Assembly (NCBI GenBank): GCA_018715085.1
Contig: DVMI01000121.1
Span: forward strand, 1-40,167
DNA length: 40,167 nucleotides
Direction of reading: 5' to 3'
From: Candidatus Avidesulfovibrio excrementigallinarum
GTDB lineage: Bacteria; Desulfobacterota; Desulfovibrionia; Desulfovibrionales; Desulfovibrionaceae
Below are positions 8,902 to 18,070 of this stretch, one piece after another (position 1 is the stretch's first letter; each line of letters starts with the position of its first letter). The notes under the pieces were generated by a model that saw only the letters and a list, made by a program, of their open reading frames with translations, was not told the DNA's origin and ran no database searches. The position numbers and the translations under genes were made by a program.

Positions 8902-9804
8902 ATGACTGAAGCGGAACGCGCCGCGTTGGCAAACGACAACGATCTGTTAAAGGAACTGCTGCTGCGCCGGATGCCCGAACCCGGCAAGCGCGCCACCGCC
9001 GTGGAGGGGCTGTTCATGTCCCGGCGCGAATCGGACGAGCATGTGGAGAACTGTTTCTACAGGCCCTCTGTCGGGCTGGTTGTCCAGGGAAACAAACGGT
9101 CGATAGTCGGTACAGACGAATACTGCTACGGCGAAAATCAATGTCTTGTCGTCAGCGTGGACATGCCGAGTTCCTTTTTTGCTTCCGGAGCCACGCGGGA
9201 ACGCCCCTTCCTGGCCGTGTCGCTCGATCTGGACACGCCTCTGCTTGCCCGGCTCGCCATGGAACTGCCGCCCGCTGCCGGCCTTCCGCAAGCCCCGCAC
9301 AGAGGCGTCGCCGTCACAGACGCCACGCCGGATCTGCTGAACGCCTTTCTGCGTCTTGTCCGGATTCTGGACAAACCGGAAGAAGCTCCGTTCATCGCTC
9401 CCATTGTCGTCCGCGAAATCCACTGCTGGCTGCTCATGGGCCCCCTGGGCGCGACGCTGCGCCGGTTTGGCACCTACGGCACCCAGGGTAACCAGATTGC
9501 CCGGGCCATCGCCTGGCTGCGGGACAATTACAAAGAACCGTTGCAGGTCGAAGCGCTGGCCCGCAAAGTCAATATGGGCACGTCCACCTTTCACCGGCAT
9601 TTTAAGGAAGTGACTTCGCTCAGCCCCCTGCAGTATCATAAGCGCCTGCGCCTGTACGAGGCCCAAAGGCTGATGCTTGCCGGGAGCGCCGACGCTGCCA
9701 GCGCCGGCCTGGCCGTGGGCTACGAAAGCCCTACCCAGTTCAATCGCGAATACAAGCGGATGTTTGGCGAGCCGCCGCGGCGCGACGTCATGCGCCGGCG
9801 CTGA
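8902..9804 (+). CDS. AraC family transcriptional regulator
   Basis: A 300-residue regulator with an N-terminal AraC-type sensing domain (the group with SRRESDEHVENCFYRPSVGLVVQG near residues 39-63, shown here in part) and a C-terminal pair of helix-turn-helix motifs. The first HTH is in LQVEALARKVNMGTSTFHRH and the second in AGLAVGYESPTQFNREYKR, followed by the typical MFGEPPRRD. It is divergent from the hydrolase-SDR operon and most likely controls it; this is inference from layout. The ATG at 8902 gives the usual family length. The ribosome binding site is weak. Confidence 0.9.
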   Translation: MTEAERAALANDNDLLKELLLRRMPEPGKRATAVEGLFMSRRESDEHVENCFYRPSVGLVVQGNKRSIVGTDEYCYGENQCLVVSVDMPSSFFASGATRERPFLAVSLDLDTPLLARLAMELPPAAGLPQAPHRGVAVTDATPDLLNAFLRLVRILDKPEEAPFIAPIVVREIHCWLLMGPLGATLRRFGTYGTQGNQIARAIAWLRDNYKEPLQVEALARKVNMGTSTFHRHFKEVTSLSPLQYHKRLRLYEAQRLMLAGSADAASAGLAVGYESPTQFNREYKRMFGEPPRRDVMRRR

Positions 9805-9980
9805 AGGCGGCCGCGCGGTCAGAAAAGGCCGGGCCGTTGCGTGCGGCGCATGCGGCAGGGAGTCCGCCGTCTTTTCTGAGCGCCTTCCTGCGCGCAAAAA
9901 CGCCGGAGCGCCCGGCAGGACCGGCCTTTTTGTGCCGGATCTGCGGCTGCCCGTGCCATGCCGTGGCCGGCAGGGCACAC

Positions 9981-10025
9981 AAAAAGTTGAGGCGCGCCTT
10001 ATTGCTAAGACGCGCCTCAAAAAAT
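9981..10025 (-). terminator. Terminator between dsrC and the araC-type gene
   Basis: Ten-base-pair stem TTGAGGCGCG (9987-9996) with CGCGCCTCAA (10011-10020). It is flanked by A-runs on the left and right, so it can end transcription on both strands. It serves dsrC (-) and probably the convergent AraC-type regulator (+). Confidence 0.82.
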
Positions 10026-10060
10026 CAGGATCCGTCACAGGACGGCGTCCCCGATGTGGC

Positions 10061-10378
10061 CTACACGCAGCCGGTGGGCTTGGGCAGACCGGCCATTTTG
10101 CAGGCTCCCTTCCCAGGTCCGGACGGGAAGAGTTCGTACACTTCCTTCAGCTTGTATCCCGTGTTCTTGGACAGGATACGCACCATCGGAGCGATGCCGT
10201 TTTTACGGTAGTAGTCCTGCAGGAAGTCCAGGATCTTCTGGTGGTCAGGGGTCAGTTCAGAAATCCCTTCGGATTCCATCACATATTCCAGCCATTCGGG
10301 GCACCAGGTATCAAACTTCAGCAGGAAACCGTCTTCATCAACTTCGAAGGTTTTGCCCTTGTAAGTTACTTCAGCCAT
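10061..10378 (-). CDS. dsrC: DsrC sulfur-carrier protein of dissimilatory sulfite reduction
   Basis: DsrC is the soluble co-substrate of dissimilatory sulfite reductase DsrAB. It carries a sulfur atom as a trisulfide between its two C-terminal cysteines, which the DsrMKJOP membrane complex then reduces (family knowledge). The 105-residue product starts MAEVTYKGKTFEVDEDGF and contains the family block FDTWCPEWLEYVME. It ends GACKMAGLPKPTGCV, giving Cys93 and the penultimate Cys104 exactly 11 residues apart, as in functional DsrC. The start at 10378 follows AGGAGGAACC. A bidirectional terminator lies downstream. It is a stand-alone gene, as is usual for dsrC in Desulfovibrio. It is the best single marker that the host respires sulfite or sulfate, the fate expected for sulfite released by the isethionate lyase in this window. 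Confidence 0.96.
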   Translation of the reverse strand: MAEVTYKGKTFEVDEDGFLLKFDTWCPEWLEYVMESEGISELTPDHQKILDFLQDYYRKNGIAPMVRILSKNTGYKLKEVYELFPSGPGKGACKMAGLPKPTGCV

Positions 10379-10566
10379 TAGGTTCCTCCTCTTAAGACTA
10401 GTCTTTGGACGGGGATCCATCCATCGAGCTCTCGCGGGAGAGCCATGTTGTTATACAGCTCACTCGTGCTCGCCAATAGACTGTGTCCCCTTTGCCATAA
10501 TCTGCAATAAATAGCAAGGGGGAGAACTTGCAAACAGGCTGTCTTATCGCTGAAAATTTCACTCTC

Positions 10567-11049
10567 TCACTGGGAATTCAAAATGTTATCACACAAACTA
10601 TCCATTTCCGGCCCGTGATCAAGCCCGCACAGATGCCCCATACCATGTGCCAAAAGGCGCAGAAGGTGTTCCTGCGGCTCCTGCCGGAACAAAAACGCTT
10701 CGCGCCAGACCGCGTCAACCGACAAAATAAGGCTTCCAGGCATGTCCGGCATGTTGTCGGAAGCCTCCAGGCCGCCCTGCTCCGCGTCCCCGGGCGGAAA
10801 CGACAAAATGTTGGTGGGCCCGACACAGCCCATGGCGTCACTGTTGCAGCAGGCCATGTCGCCGTCGCGCACCAGCATGAGTTCCACGCAGGACGGCGCC
10901 GACGTGCTGTAACGCCGGGCCGCGCACAGCATGCCTGCAAGCGCCTGCCTGAGCGCCCGGACATCCAGCGGCAGGCACCACGCGTGCTCCTTGCCGCCAA
11001 TCCAGACTGTGTCGCCCGGCGTTCTGACTTCTCCGGCCGGCACGCTCAT
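10567..11049 (-). CDS. ybeY: Endoribonuclease YbeY (rRNA maturation factor)
   Basis: Single-strand-specific, zinc-dependent endoribonuclease that takes part in 16S rRNA 3' end maturation and ribosome quality control (family knowledge). The 160-residue product has the substrate-region motif CVGPTNILSFP and the metal motif LAHGMGHLCGLDHG, matching the family HGxLHLxGYDH pattern with three His. Its ATG (11049) overlaps the stop of the upstream HD-phosphohydrolase gene in a TCAT/ATGA arrangement, so it is the last gene of the phoH-HD-ybeY operon. This order is widespread in bacteria. Confidence 0.92.
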   Translation of the reverse strand: MSVPAGEVRTPGDTVWIGGKEHAWCLPLDVRALRQALAGMLCAARRYSTSAPSCVELMLVRDGDMACCNSDAMGCVGPTNILSFPPGDAEQGGLEASDNMPDMPGSLILSVDAVWREAFLFRQEPQEHLLRLLAHGMGHLCGLDHGPEMDSLCDNILNSQ

Positions 11050-13718
11050 GCCTCTGCCTTTCCCGCCGCACTGGCGGGTGCGGCTCCAGACGCCGTTCCA
11101 TGGGTTCCGCCGCCGGCTCCGCCATTTGGCGCAGCGGTTGCGCCGCCGGCTCCCTCAGTAGTCTTTCCAGCCGTGCCGGCGGGTGCGGCGCCAGACGACG
11201 TCCCATGGGTTCCGCCGCCGGCTCCGCCATTTGGCGCAGCGGTTGCGCCGCCGGCTCCCTCAGCGGTCTTTCCCGCCGCACTGGCGGGTGCGGCTCCAGA
11301 CGCCGCATGGGGCCTGGCCGCGCCGTTCTGGCCTTCCTTTTCGTTTTTCTTTGCCTCGGGATAGGCAATCCGCTGATGGAACAGACCGATGAGAATGCGG
11401 GCAAAGCTCTCCGAAAGCTTGTGCAGATCCTTGAAGGTCAGTTCCGATTCGTCAAGTTGGCCGTCAGCAAAGATACCCTTGACGATCGTATCGATATGGC
11501 TGCGGATGCGCGCCGGCGTCGGGTCGGTCAGGGTGCGGCTGGACGCCTCCACCACGTCGGCCAGCATGACGATGGCCGCCTCGCGCGTCTGCGGTCTGGG
11601 GCCGGGGTAAGAAAAGTCTTCAACCTTGGGCGACTCGCCCAGTTCCTGCGCCTTGCGGTAGAAAAAGCGCATGACGCTGGTGCCGTGGTGCTGGCGGATG
11701 ATGTCTTCGATTTCCTCGCCCAGGTGATGCGTCTGGGCCAGTTCCGTCCCCTTCTTCACATGCGAGCCCAGAATCAGTGCGCTCATGGCCGGTGCGAGCT
11801 TGTCGTGCTTGTTGGGGCCGCCGAACTGATTTTCAATAAAGTACTCCGGCCGCGCGAGCTTGCCCACGTCGTGATACAGCGCAGCCACCTTGCACAGCAG
11901 GCTGTTGGCGTTGACGGCCTTGGCCCCTGCCTCGACCATGTTGGAAACCACCAGCGAGTGATGATAGGTCCCGGGGATGGTGACCATCAGTTCCTGCAGC
12001 AGCGGCTGTTCCATGCTCATCAGTTCCATGAGCCTGAAGCGCGTTGTGTAATGGAACAACATTTCCAAAAGAGGACTGACGGCAAACAGAATCAGAAGGG
12101 ACAGGAACGCGTTGATCCCTGCGCACCCTACAAGCATGAGCGTGGATTCGGCGCCCCGGTAGCCTTCCATCCAGCCGCAGCCGATGGCCAGCGCGGCCAT
12201 GGCCAGGAAAAGCGGCACCACGCCGCGCACCACATCCTGACGGGTTTGGGAACGCAAAATGAGCCAGGTGTTGACCATGGCCGACAGGTAGAAGAACATG
12301 AACGCCGGGATATTGGCCTTAAACAGCGCCACGGCAAACAGCGACAGCAAAATGCCCACCACGCAGTAGCGCCGCGCCGCGAACATGAGCGACGAGAGCC
12401 CGGCAATGCCCGCCAGCGGAAAACCGTACACCGACATGCTGAGCATCCCCGGCGTCATGAGCCGGCCCAGCAGTAAAAACGCGCCCTTGGCCAGGATGCC
12501 GGTCAGCACAAGCAGCAGTGCGATGAGCAGAAAATCCTTTTCGCGCAGCGGCGTGCCCATCTTGCCGCTGGGGGCCTGGAACATGCCCATGCACAGCAGC
12601 ATGGACACAAGGAACAGCCCCCCCACATACCACAGTTGTAAAAATTCCTGATTCCGTCCGAACAGGCTTTGCAGCTTAAGCTGGGTTTCGCGGGTGACGA
12701 TTTCGCCGCGCGACACCACAAGCTCGCCCTTGCGGATGCTGTAGAGCACAGGCTTGACGCTGCTGGCCATCTGTGCGCCAAGCTTCAGCGTGGCCTCACG
12801 GTTGACCACCATCGAAGGCTTGGTCAGCAGGGAAAACAGCCTGTCCACGGCCCGGCGGGCCGGCGTGTCCAGCCGGGCGTCGTCGCGCATGAGCTGGCTG
12901 AACTGCACAAGCAGCAGCGACAGATCGGGAATGTCCACCGCGTCGTGCCGGAGCACTTCCATATCCGACTCGGTGTCGCGGATGAGAATGCCGCCCTTGG
13001 ACGCCAGAATCTGCCGCGAATCGCCCACAACGCCAGAAGCCAGCTGCCGCTCAAACCACGGCAGCGCCCTGTTGAGGATAAAACTCTGCACTGCCGGCTG
13101 CGCCCACTGCCTGGCCAGATTCTGAGAGACAGGCGATCCGACGCTCGCGCTCAACTGTTTGAGCAGTCCTTCGCTCAACGGCGCCTCCGCCGCGTTTCCG
13201 GAAGCGGCTTGCGCAGGGGCGGCATCTTCTTCCTCATCCGCGTCTGCCTCGTCCTCTGACGGGGCATCGTCCTCCGCCGTCTGGGCCTCCGGCGCGGCGG
13301 CTCCCGCTTCCGGCGCTGTGGCAGACGCGCCATCGGCGCTTTTTGAAGGATCCTGCGCCGCCTGATCACCCCCGCCGGTATTGACCAGCTTGAGCACGGC
13401 AGTCACCTGATCCCGCAATTCCTTGATGACGCCCGTATCCAGCGTGAACACCGTCGGTTGCAGCTCGGCCACTTTCTCGCGCTGGTGCTTGGTCGCCGAC
13501 GCATCCTCCACGGTCAGGTCGCGGTGGGCAATGACGTCTGTATCGGCCATTTCCCCGGCTACAAACAGCCTGTGCCTGGCAGACGGCTCCAGCCCGGCCA
13601 GCACCGACATCAGAAACAGCGTGACTGCAAGGATCAGCAGCCCGCGCCCAGAATGGTGATACGTCAGCGCGTTGCGCATTACCTGTGACAGTTCAATCAG
13701 ACTCAGTGCGTTTTTCAT
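11046..13718 (-). CDS. 7TM-HD cyclic-dinucleotide phosphodiesterase (PgpH type)
   Basis: Membrane protein of the 7TMR-HD family; characterised members (PgpH) hydrolyse c-di-AMP. About 890 residues. An N-terminal membrane segment is followed by a large periplasmic domain (LEPSARHRLFVAGEMADTDV onward) with an Ala/Glu/Asp-rich insert near residues 120-180. A block of hydrophobic segments comes next, then the cytoplasmic HD domain with YHHSLVVSNMVEAGAKAV, the metal HD pair in AALYHDVGKLARPEYF, GSHVKKG and the HHGT motif. The C-terminus is a low-complexity Gly/Ala tail of 2.4 tandem 35-residue repeats, listed separately. Start chosen at 13718 (MKNALS); an in-frame ATG at 13727 is possible. The 5' end overlaps phoH and the 3' end overlaps ybeY. 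The symbol is left blank because the cyclic-dinucleotide substrate is unproven in this lineage. Confidence 0.9.
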   Translation of the reverse strand: MKNALSLIELSQVMRNALTYHHSGRGLLILAVTLFLMSVLAGLEPSARHRLFVAGEMADTDVIAHRDLTVEDASATKHQREKVAELQPTVFTLDTGVIKELRDQVTAVLKLVNTGGGDQAAQDPSKSADGASATAPEAGAAAPEAQTAEDDAPSEDEADADEEEDAAPAQAASGNAAEAPLSEGLLKQLSASVGSPVSQNLARQWAQPAVQSFILNRALPWFERQLASGVVGDSRQILASKGGILIRDTESDMEVLRHDAVDIPDLSLLLVQFSQLMRDDARLDTPARRAVDRLFSLLTKPSMVVNREATLKLGAQMASSVKPVLYSIRKGELVVSRGEIVTRETQLKLQSLFGRNQEFLQLWYVGGLFLVSMLLCMGMFQAPSGKMGTPLREKDFLLIALLLVLTGILAKGAFLLLGRLMTPGMLSMSVYGFPLAGIAGLSSLMFAARRYCVVGILLSLFAVALFKANIPAFMFFYLSAMVNTWLILRSQTRQDVVRGVVPLFLAMAALAIGCGWMEGYRGAESTLMLVGCAGINAFLSLLILFAVSPLLEMLFHYTTRFRLMELMSMEQPLLQELMVTIPGTYHHSLVVSNMVEAGAKAVNANSLLCKVAALYHDVGKLARPEYFIENQFGGPNKHDKLAPAMSALILGSHVKKGTELAQTHHLGEEIEDIIRQHHGTSVMRFFYRKAQELGESPKVEDFSYPGPRPQTREAAIVMLADVVEASSRTLTDPTPARIRSHIDTIVKGIFADGQLDESELTFKDLHKLSESFARILIGLFHQRIAYPEAKKNEKEGQNGAARPHAASGAAPASAAGKTAEGAGGATAAPNGGAGGGTHGTSSGAAPAGTAGKTTEGAGGATAAPNGGAGGGTHGTASGAAPASAAGKAEA
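11049..11300 (-). repeat. Tandem 105-base repeat in the HD-phosphohydrolase tail
   Basis: Two full copies (11196-11300 and 11091-11195) and a partial third (11049-11090) of a 105-base unit encode the 35-residue motif SGAAPAxxAGK.. GGATAAPNGGAGGGTHGT. Copies are nearly identical at the DNA level and in frame. Such repeats can expand or contract by slippage without breaking the frame. Confidence 0.88.
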
Positions 13719-14697
13719 GTGCGTCATATGCCTGTACGATGCGGCCCACCAGAGGGTGCCTGACCACATCGGCTGCGGTAAACCGGCGGAAAGCCACGCC
13801 CTTGACGTTCTGGAGCACTTCCAGCGCGTGCAGCAGGCCGGATCGCCCCGGACCGGACAGTTCCCGCGACGCGGGCAAATCGATCTGCGTCACGTCGCCG
13901 GTGATGACCGCGCGCGATCCAAACCCCAGACGGGTAAGAAACATCTTCATCTGCTCGCGCGTGGTGTTCTGCGCCTCATCAAGAATGATGAAGGCGTCGT
14001 TGAGCGTGCGGCCGCGCATGAACGCCAGCGGCGCCACCTCGATGGTCCCGGCTTCCTGAAGGGAAGCCAGCTTCTGAGGCCCCAGCATGTCCTGAAGCGC
14101 GTCATACAGCGGGCGCAGGTAGGGGTTGACCTTTTCTGTCAAATCGCCCGGCAGAAAGCCCAGCCGCTCGCCCGCCTCCACGGCGGGACGCGTCAGCACG
14201 ATGCGGCGCACCCGGTGCGCCAGCAGCATCGAAAGGGCCACGCCAACGGCAAGATAGGTTTTGCCTGTCCCTGCAGGGCCCACGGCAAACACCATTTCTT
14301 CAGAGCGCAGCGTTTCGATATAGGCCCGCTGGGCCGCGTTGCGCGCGGTCAGCGTTCTGCGCGGCAACGCCAGCGACGACGACTGCCGGAACACTTCCCG
14401 CAGATCAACACTCTCGTCGCCAAGCAACAGTTGCAGTCCCTGTTCCAGATCGCGGTATTCCACGGTCTGTCCGGCGCGGACCACGCCATAAAACTGGGTA
14501 AAGAGATTGAGGAGACGTTCTCTGAGTGCGGCATCCCGGGAACCAACGCTCAACGTCGCCCCGCAGGACGACAGCTGCGCGCCGGTTCTGGCCGACAGCT
14601 GCGCAAGATGCGCATTCTGGGGCCCAAACAGCAGATTGGCCAGTGAAGGATCATCAAACGTTAGTGTTTCTAACGGAGCAGAGGCGTTTTTTGACAT
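13693..14697 (-). CDS. PhoH-like ATPase (PhoH family)
   Basis: P-loop ATPase of the PhoH family, likely an RNA-associated helicase-like protein; its exact role is poorly defined. The 334-residue product has an N-terminal KH-like region (LANLLFGPQNAHLAQLSART), then AAQRAYIETLRSEEMVFAVG, the Walker A GPAGTGKTYLAV, the Walker B IILDEAQNTT, and SRAVITGDVTQIDLP. The start at 14697 (MSKNASAPLETLTF) matches family N-termini but has no strong ribosome binding site. ATG 14730 or GTG 14757 are alternatives. It heads the phoH - HD phosphohydrolase - ybeY operon and overlaps the next gene, suggesting coupled translation. Confidence 0.9.
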   Translation of the reverse strand: MSKNASAPLETLTFDDPSLANLLFGPQNAHLAQLSARTGAQLSSCGATLSVGSRDAALRERLLNLFTQFYGVVRAGQTVEYRDLEQGLQLLLGDESVDLREVFRQSSSLALPRRTLTARNAAQRAYIETLRSEEMVFAVGPAGTGKTYLAVGVALSMLLAHRVRRIVLTRPAVEAGERLGFLPGDLTEKVNPYLRPLYDALQDMLGPQKLASLQEAGTIEVAPLAFMRGRTLNDAFIILDEAQNTTREQMKMFLTRLGFGSRAVITGDVTQIDLPASRELSGPGRSGLLHALEVLQNVKGVAFRRFTAADVVRHPLVGRIVQAYDAHEKRTESD

Positions 14698-14757
14698 GCA
14701 GTCGCCACAGTTTAAGGATACAAATGCCATGGCCCACAATGCGGCCCCGGCCGGCAC

Positions 14758-15180
14758 ACCCGCCAGCCGCTCTCGGCGCCGCCATGGCGCTCCCCGGCAA
14801 CTCCGGGAGTCAGCGGTAAAATAGCTTTTTTCCTATGTTTCGTCTATACATACAACTCATTGAATATATTATGTTAATAAATTCCCAGCTTCGCAATTGG
14901 CCGTCTGCGGCCCGTCTTGCCCTGCCGGGGCGTCAGGCCGGAAGGCACTCCGTGGCCGCGCCAGACCGTCCGGCGGCCTCTGCGGTGCGGCTCCGCTGCC
15001 GCCGCACCGGCCTGCTCAACGGCGGGAAGTACATGGACATCCGCACGATAATGCGCTATTCTACGCAGTTGCGTTAGCGCCCCTTTCCGGAGGCCTTCCC
15101 CCCGGACTGGCGTGCCTTTGGCCGTTTCTGTACCTAAAAAATACTTCCACGCCTCCCCGCTGGCGGGATATCCTGACACC
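14758..15180. promoter_or_regulatory. Divergent AT-rich control region, phoH operon / MscS gene
   Basis: Intergenic stretch between two outward-facing genes. Bases 14820-14890 are strikingly AT-rich against the local background (TATACA, TATATT, TTAATAAA words) and are the probable site of promoters for one or both units. No hexamer pair is clean enough to name a start. A 14-codon frame at 15032-15076 is not supported as a gene. Confidence 0.45.
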
Positions 15181-17799
15181 ATGACAAAACACGCCTTCAC
15201 CCGTTTTTGGCTCTGCCTTCCGTACCTGCTGTTCTGCCTGCTGCTGGCCGCGCCGCAAGCCTCCATGGCGCTTGCCGCAACAGACGATGCGCCGGCCGCC
15301 GCGGCAGCGGACAAGAACGGCGCCGACAATCAACAGCAGGACGACGAACAGGAAGAGGAAGAGCTCCAGGAACCTGAATCCATGGCGAGCAAGCTGCGCA
15401 TGGAAGCCGAGGTGGCCAAGCAGAACGCCGAAACCACGGCTGCCGACGACGCCGTCTGGGAAGAGGCCCTGCAGCAAAACCAGATGGAGCTCAAAAACAT
15501 GGAGCTTGAGGCGCAGGAGATCGGCGAACAGCTCAAGGACATCATTTCGCCGCTCAAGCTCAGCCTTGCCGATACGGAAGCCTCTGCCCGCCGCCTGTTT
15601 GCCCTGGCCACCGCCCACCAGATGGAACCGCTCATGCTGGAGGCCATCGATCAGCGCGGGCTGCTGATGGCCGGATCCTTACGGCAGCAGATGCAACCGC
15701 TGCAAACGGCACGGGACGTGGTTGCCGAAATCCTTTCTGCCCTGGAGCAGGTCAAAAAGACGCTGCCGGCGCAGGGAACGCTCCGCCGCAACAGCGAAGA
15801 AGCCCGCACCTGGAATCAGATCGGCACGGTGGAAAGGAAGATCAAGACCATCAACACCAGGCTGACGCAGGCACTGGAGCCTGCCGACAGGCTTCTGGCC
15901 AGTCTGGACAAGATGCATACCGAAATCAACGCCTACATCCCTTCGCTGTGGCAGACACACTACCTGTCGATGCCAAGCCGCTTTTTTGAGCCCGAAGCCT
16001 GGAAAGACATTCAGGGACGCTGGGAAAAATCCCTGCAGAATTTCTCTCTGCGGATGAACACCGAGTTTCCCCGCACGCAGACGGCCTGGCAGGCTCTGGG
16101 GCTGCGCTTTGTCAACGTGCTGCTGCTCGGACTGCTGATCCTCTTCTTCACGAACCGCCGCCTGCGGCTCAGTGAACAGCGCGGCAACATGAAGCCCGAA
16201 GCCCGCAGGCGCATCCTGGCCGGGCTGTTTGCCCAGTTCACCGGTCTTGCGCTGCTGGCCGCCTCGTTCAGCGCCCAGGGCGAGCACTTCCGCGGGCTGC
16301 TGACGCTGGGCAGCCTGTTCGTCATTGCCGGCGAAATGTCCCTGGCCTGGATCCTGCGCCGCCTCAGCATTGAAAAGGCCAGCAAGCTCACGCCGCTCTG
16401 GCCTGTGTATATCACGTCCTGTTCGGCGGTGATCATCTGCTACCCGCAGTTCCCCATTGCAGTGCTGTCGTTGAGCTGGATTGTGCTCGGCCTGTTCTTT
16501 ACCCTGATGCTGCGCCGGATCAACCTCAGCGCAGTGCCCGTTGTCGAACGCAATGAGCTGCACATCCATCAGATCATGCTCTGGATCAGCCTTGGCATTG
16601 CCACCATCGGCTGGCCGCGCATGGGCATTCTGCTGCTCATGATGACCAACTGCATCCTGATCAGCACGCAGCTTATCATCGCGCTGATGCAGCTGCTCAA
16701 TCGTTCGTCCGAGGCTTCGGATCGGGGGCTCGCGGCGGAAAAGAGCGTGTTTGCCAGCATCACGGCCGCCTTTGTGGCGCCCATGCTCATTCTGCTGGTG
16801 CTTGGCGGCGTGGTGGTCTGGATTACGGCCATGCCCGGCGGCAGCACCCTGCTGCTGCACTACCTCAGCGCCGGGGTGCATGTGGGGTCGGCCTCGTTCA
16901 ACTTCTTCAATCTGTTCTTCATCCTCAGCGCGTTTTACATCACCCGCGCAGCCATCACGGCGGCCAGGGCATTCCTGAACCGCATGAGCCTTTCCTCGCG
17001 CCGGCTGGATACGTCGCTCATCCCGCCCATGCAGACAGCCATCACCTACGGACTGTGGACGCTGTTCGCGCTCCTTGCGCTGCGGGCCCTTGGCTTCAGC
17101 CTGCAAAACCTTGCGGTCATCGCCGGCGGCCTTTCTGTCGGTATCGGTTTTGGTATGCAGAACATCGTCAATAACTTCTTCTCCGGCCTCATCCTCATTT
17201 TCAGCCGGACACTCCACGAAGGCGATGTCATTGACGTGGGCGACCTGCAGGGCACGGTCCGCAAAATCAGCATCCGTGCAACGATGATCGAAACGTTCGA
17301 CAACGCCGTCATCTTTGTGCCCAACTCCGAATTTGTCTCCAACCGGTTGATCAACTGGACGCGCAACGGCCGCCTTGTCCGCCGCGAAGTGGCCGTGGGC
17401 GTTGCGTACGGGACGGATCCCAAGCTTGTGGAAAAGCTGCTGCTGGAAGTCGCGCAGGACGTGCAGACTGTTGTGCGCCGTCCGCAGCCCTGTGTGCTGT
17501 TCATGGACTTTGCCGACAGCACGCTGAACTTTGTCCTCAGATACTGGGCGGATATTTCCAACACAACCGACGCCGCCTCTATCATCCGGCATAAGATTGT
17601 GGACGTCTTTGCCAAAAACCAGGTGGAAATTGCCTTCCCGCAGCTCGACGTGCATCTTTTCCAGACGGCCACCCCGGTGCCTGAACAGCTCCCCGGGCAG
17701 GATCCCGCCCAAGACGGCGGTCAGGAGGAAGGGCAGCCTTCTGCAGAATCCGAACAGGGCAACGCCGGCAGGCCCGCCCCTACTCCGGCCGCAGCCTAG
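15181..17799 (+). CDS. Large MscS-family mechanosensitive channel
   Basis: Inner-membrane channel of the MscS superfamily, probably a large MscK/YbdG/MscM-like member that releases solutes on hypo-osmotic shock. 872 residues. A signal peptide (LCLPYLLFCLLLAAPQASMA) is followed by a Gln/Glu-rich, coiled-coil-prone periplasmic domain to about residue 320. About ten hydrophobic segments come next. The MscS core starts near residue 640: LAVIAGGLSVGIGFGMQNIV forms the pore helix, then NNFFSGLILIFSR, EGDVIDVGDLQGTV, and IFVPNSEFVSNRLINWT of the beta domain. The C-terminal tail is Pro/Gln/Glu-rich. ATG 15181 is chosen because it gives a normal signal peptide; the Shine-Dalgarno is weak. A strong terminator follows. 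Confidence 0.93.
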   Translation: MTKHAFTRFWLCLPYLLFCLLLAAPQASMALAATDDAPAAAAADKNGADNQQQDDEQEEEELQEPESMASKLRMEAEVAKQNAETTAADDAVWEEALQQNQMELKNMELEAQEIGEQLKDIISPLKLSLADTEASARRLFALATAHQMEPLMLEAIDQRGLLMAGSLRQQMQPLQTARDVVAEILSALEQVKKTLPAQGTLRRNSEEARTWNQIGTVERKIKTINTRLTQALEPADRLLASLDKMHTEINAYIPSLWQTHYLSMPSRFFEPEAWKDIQGRWEKSLQNFSLRMNTEFPRTQTAWQALGLRFVNVLLLGLLILFFTNRRLRLSEQRGNMKPEARRRILAGLFAQFTGLALLAASFSAQGEHFRGLLTLGSLFVIAGEMSLAWILRRLSIEKASKLTPLWPVYITSCSAVIICYPQFPIAVLSLSWIVLGLFFTLMLRRINLSAVPVVERNELHIHQIMLWISLGIATIGWPRMGILLLMMTNCILISTQLIIALMQLLNRSSEASDRGLAAEKSVFASITAAFVAPMLILLVLGGVVVWITAMPGGSTLLLHYLSAGVHVGSASFNFFNLFFILSAFYITRAAITAARAFLNRMSLSSRRLDTSLIPPMQTAITYGLWTLFALLALRALGFSLQNLAVIAGGLSVGIGFGMQNIVNNFFSGLILIFSRTLHEGDVIDVGDLQGTVRKISIRATMIETFDNAVIFVPNSEFVSNRLINWTRNGRLVRREVAVGVAYGTDPKLVEKLLLEVAQDVQTVVRRPQPCVLFMDFADSTLNFVLRYWADISNTTDAASIIRHKIVDVFAKNQVEIAFPQLDVHLFQTATPVPEQLPGQDPAQDGGQEEGQPSAESEQGNAGRPAPTPAAA

Positions 17800-17827
17800 G
17801 CCGGGGCTGCCGCAACACACTGTCTGC

Positions 17828-17875
17828 AAACAAAGGACGCCCTTTTTGATAAAAGGGCGTCCTTTGTTTTTCCTG
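17828..17875 (+). terminator. Intrinsic terminator after the MscS gene
   Basis: Fifteen-base-pair perfect stem AAACAAAGGACGCCC (17828-17842) with GGGCGTCCTTTGTTT (17855-17869), followed by TTTCC. It ends the channel gene and may also act on the converging pseudouridine synthase transcript. Confidence 0.88.
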
Positions 17876-18070
17876 CTTTTTTACCCGGCACGAGTGCGGT
17901 CCCGCGTTCAGGCGGCGCGGACACTAAAAAAAGTGCCGTCTGCGCCGGCGTTGCCGTACCGCCGCGCCCTGCCCTGCATCCCCTCTGGACGCAGATTCAG
18001 GTCCTTGTTCCGGCCTTGCAGCAAAAGACCGGACCAAAACGGACCTGGCAGACCCACGCGGCCCACGTCT

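Noticed and set aside
15032-15076. 14-residue frame before the MscS gene
   Set aside because: GGCGGGA is a poor ribosome binding site at that distance, and the peptide (MDIRTIMRYSTQLR) has no membrane or leader character.
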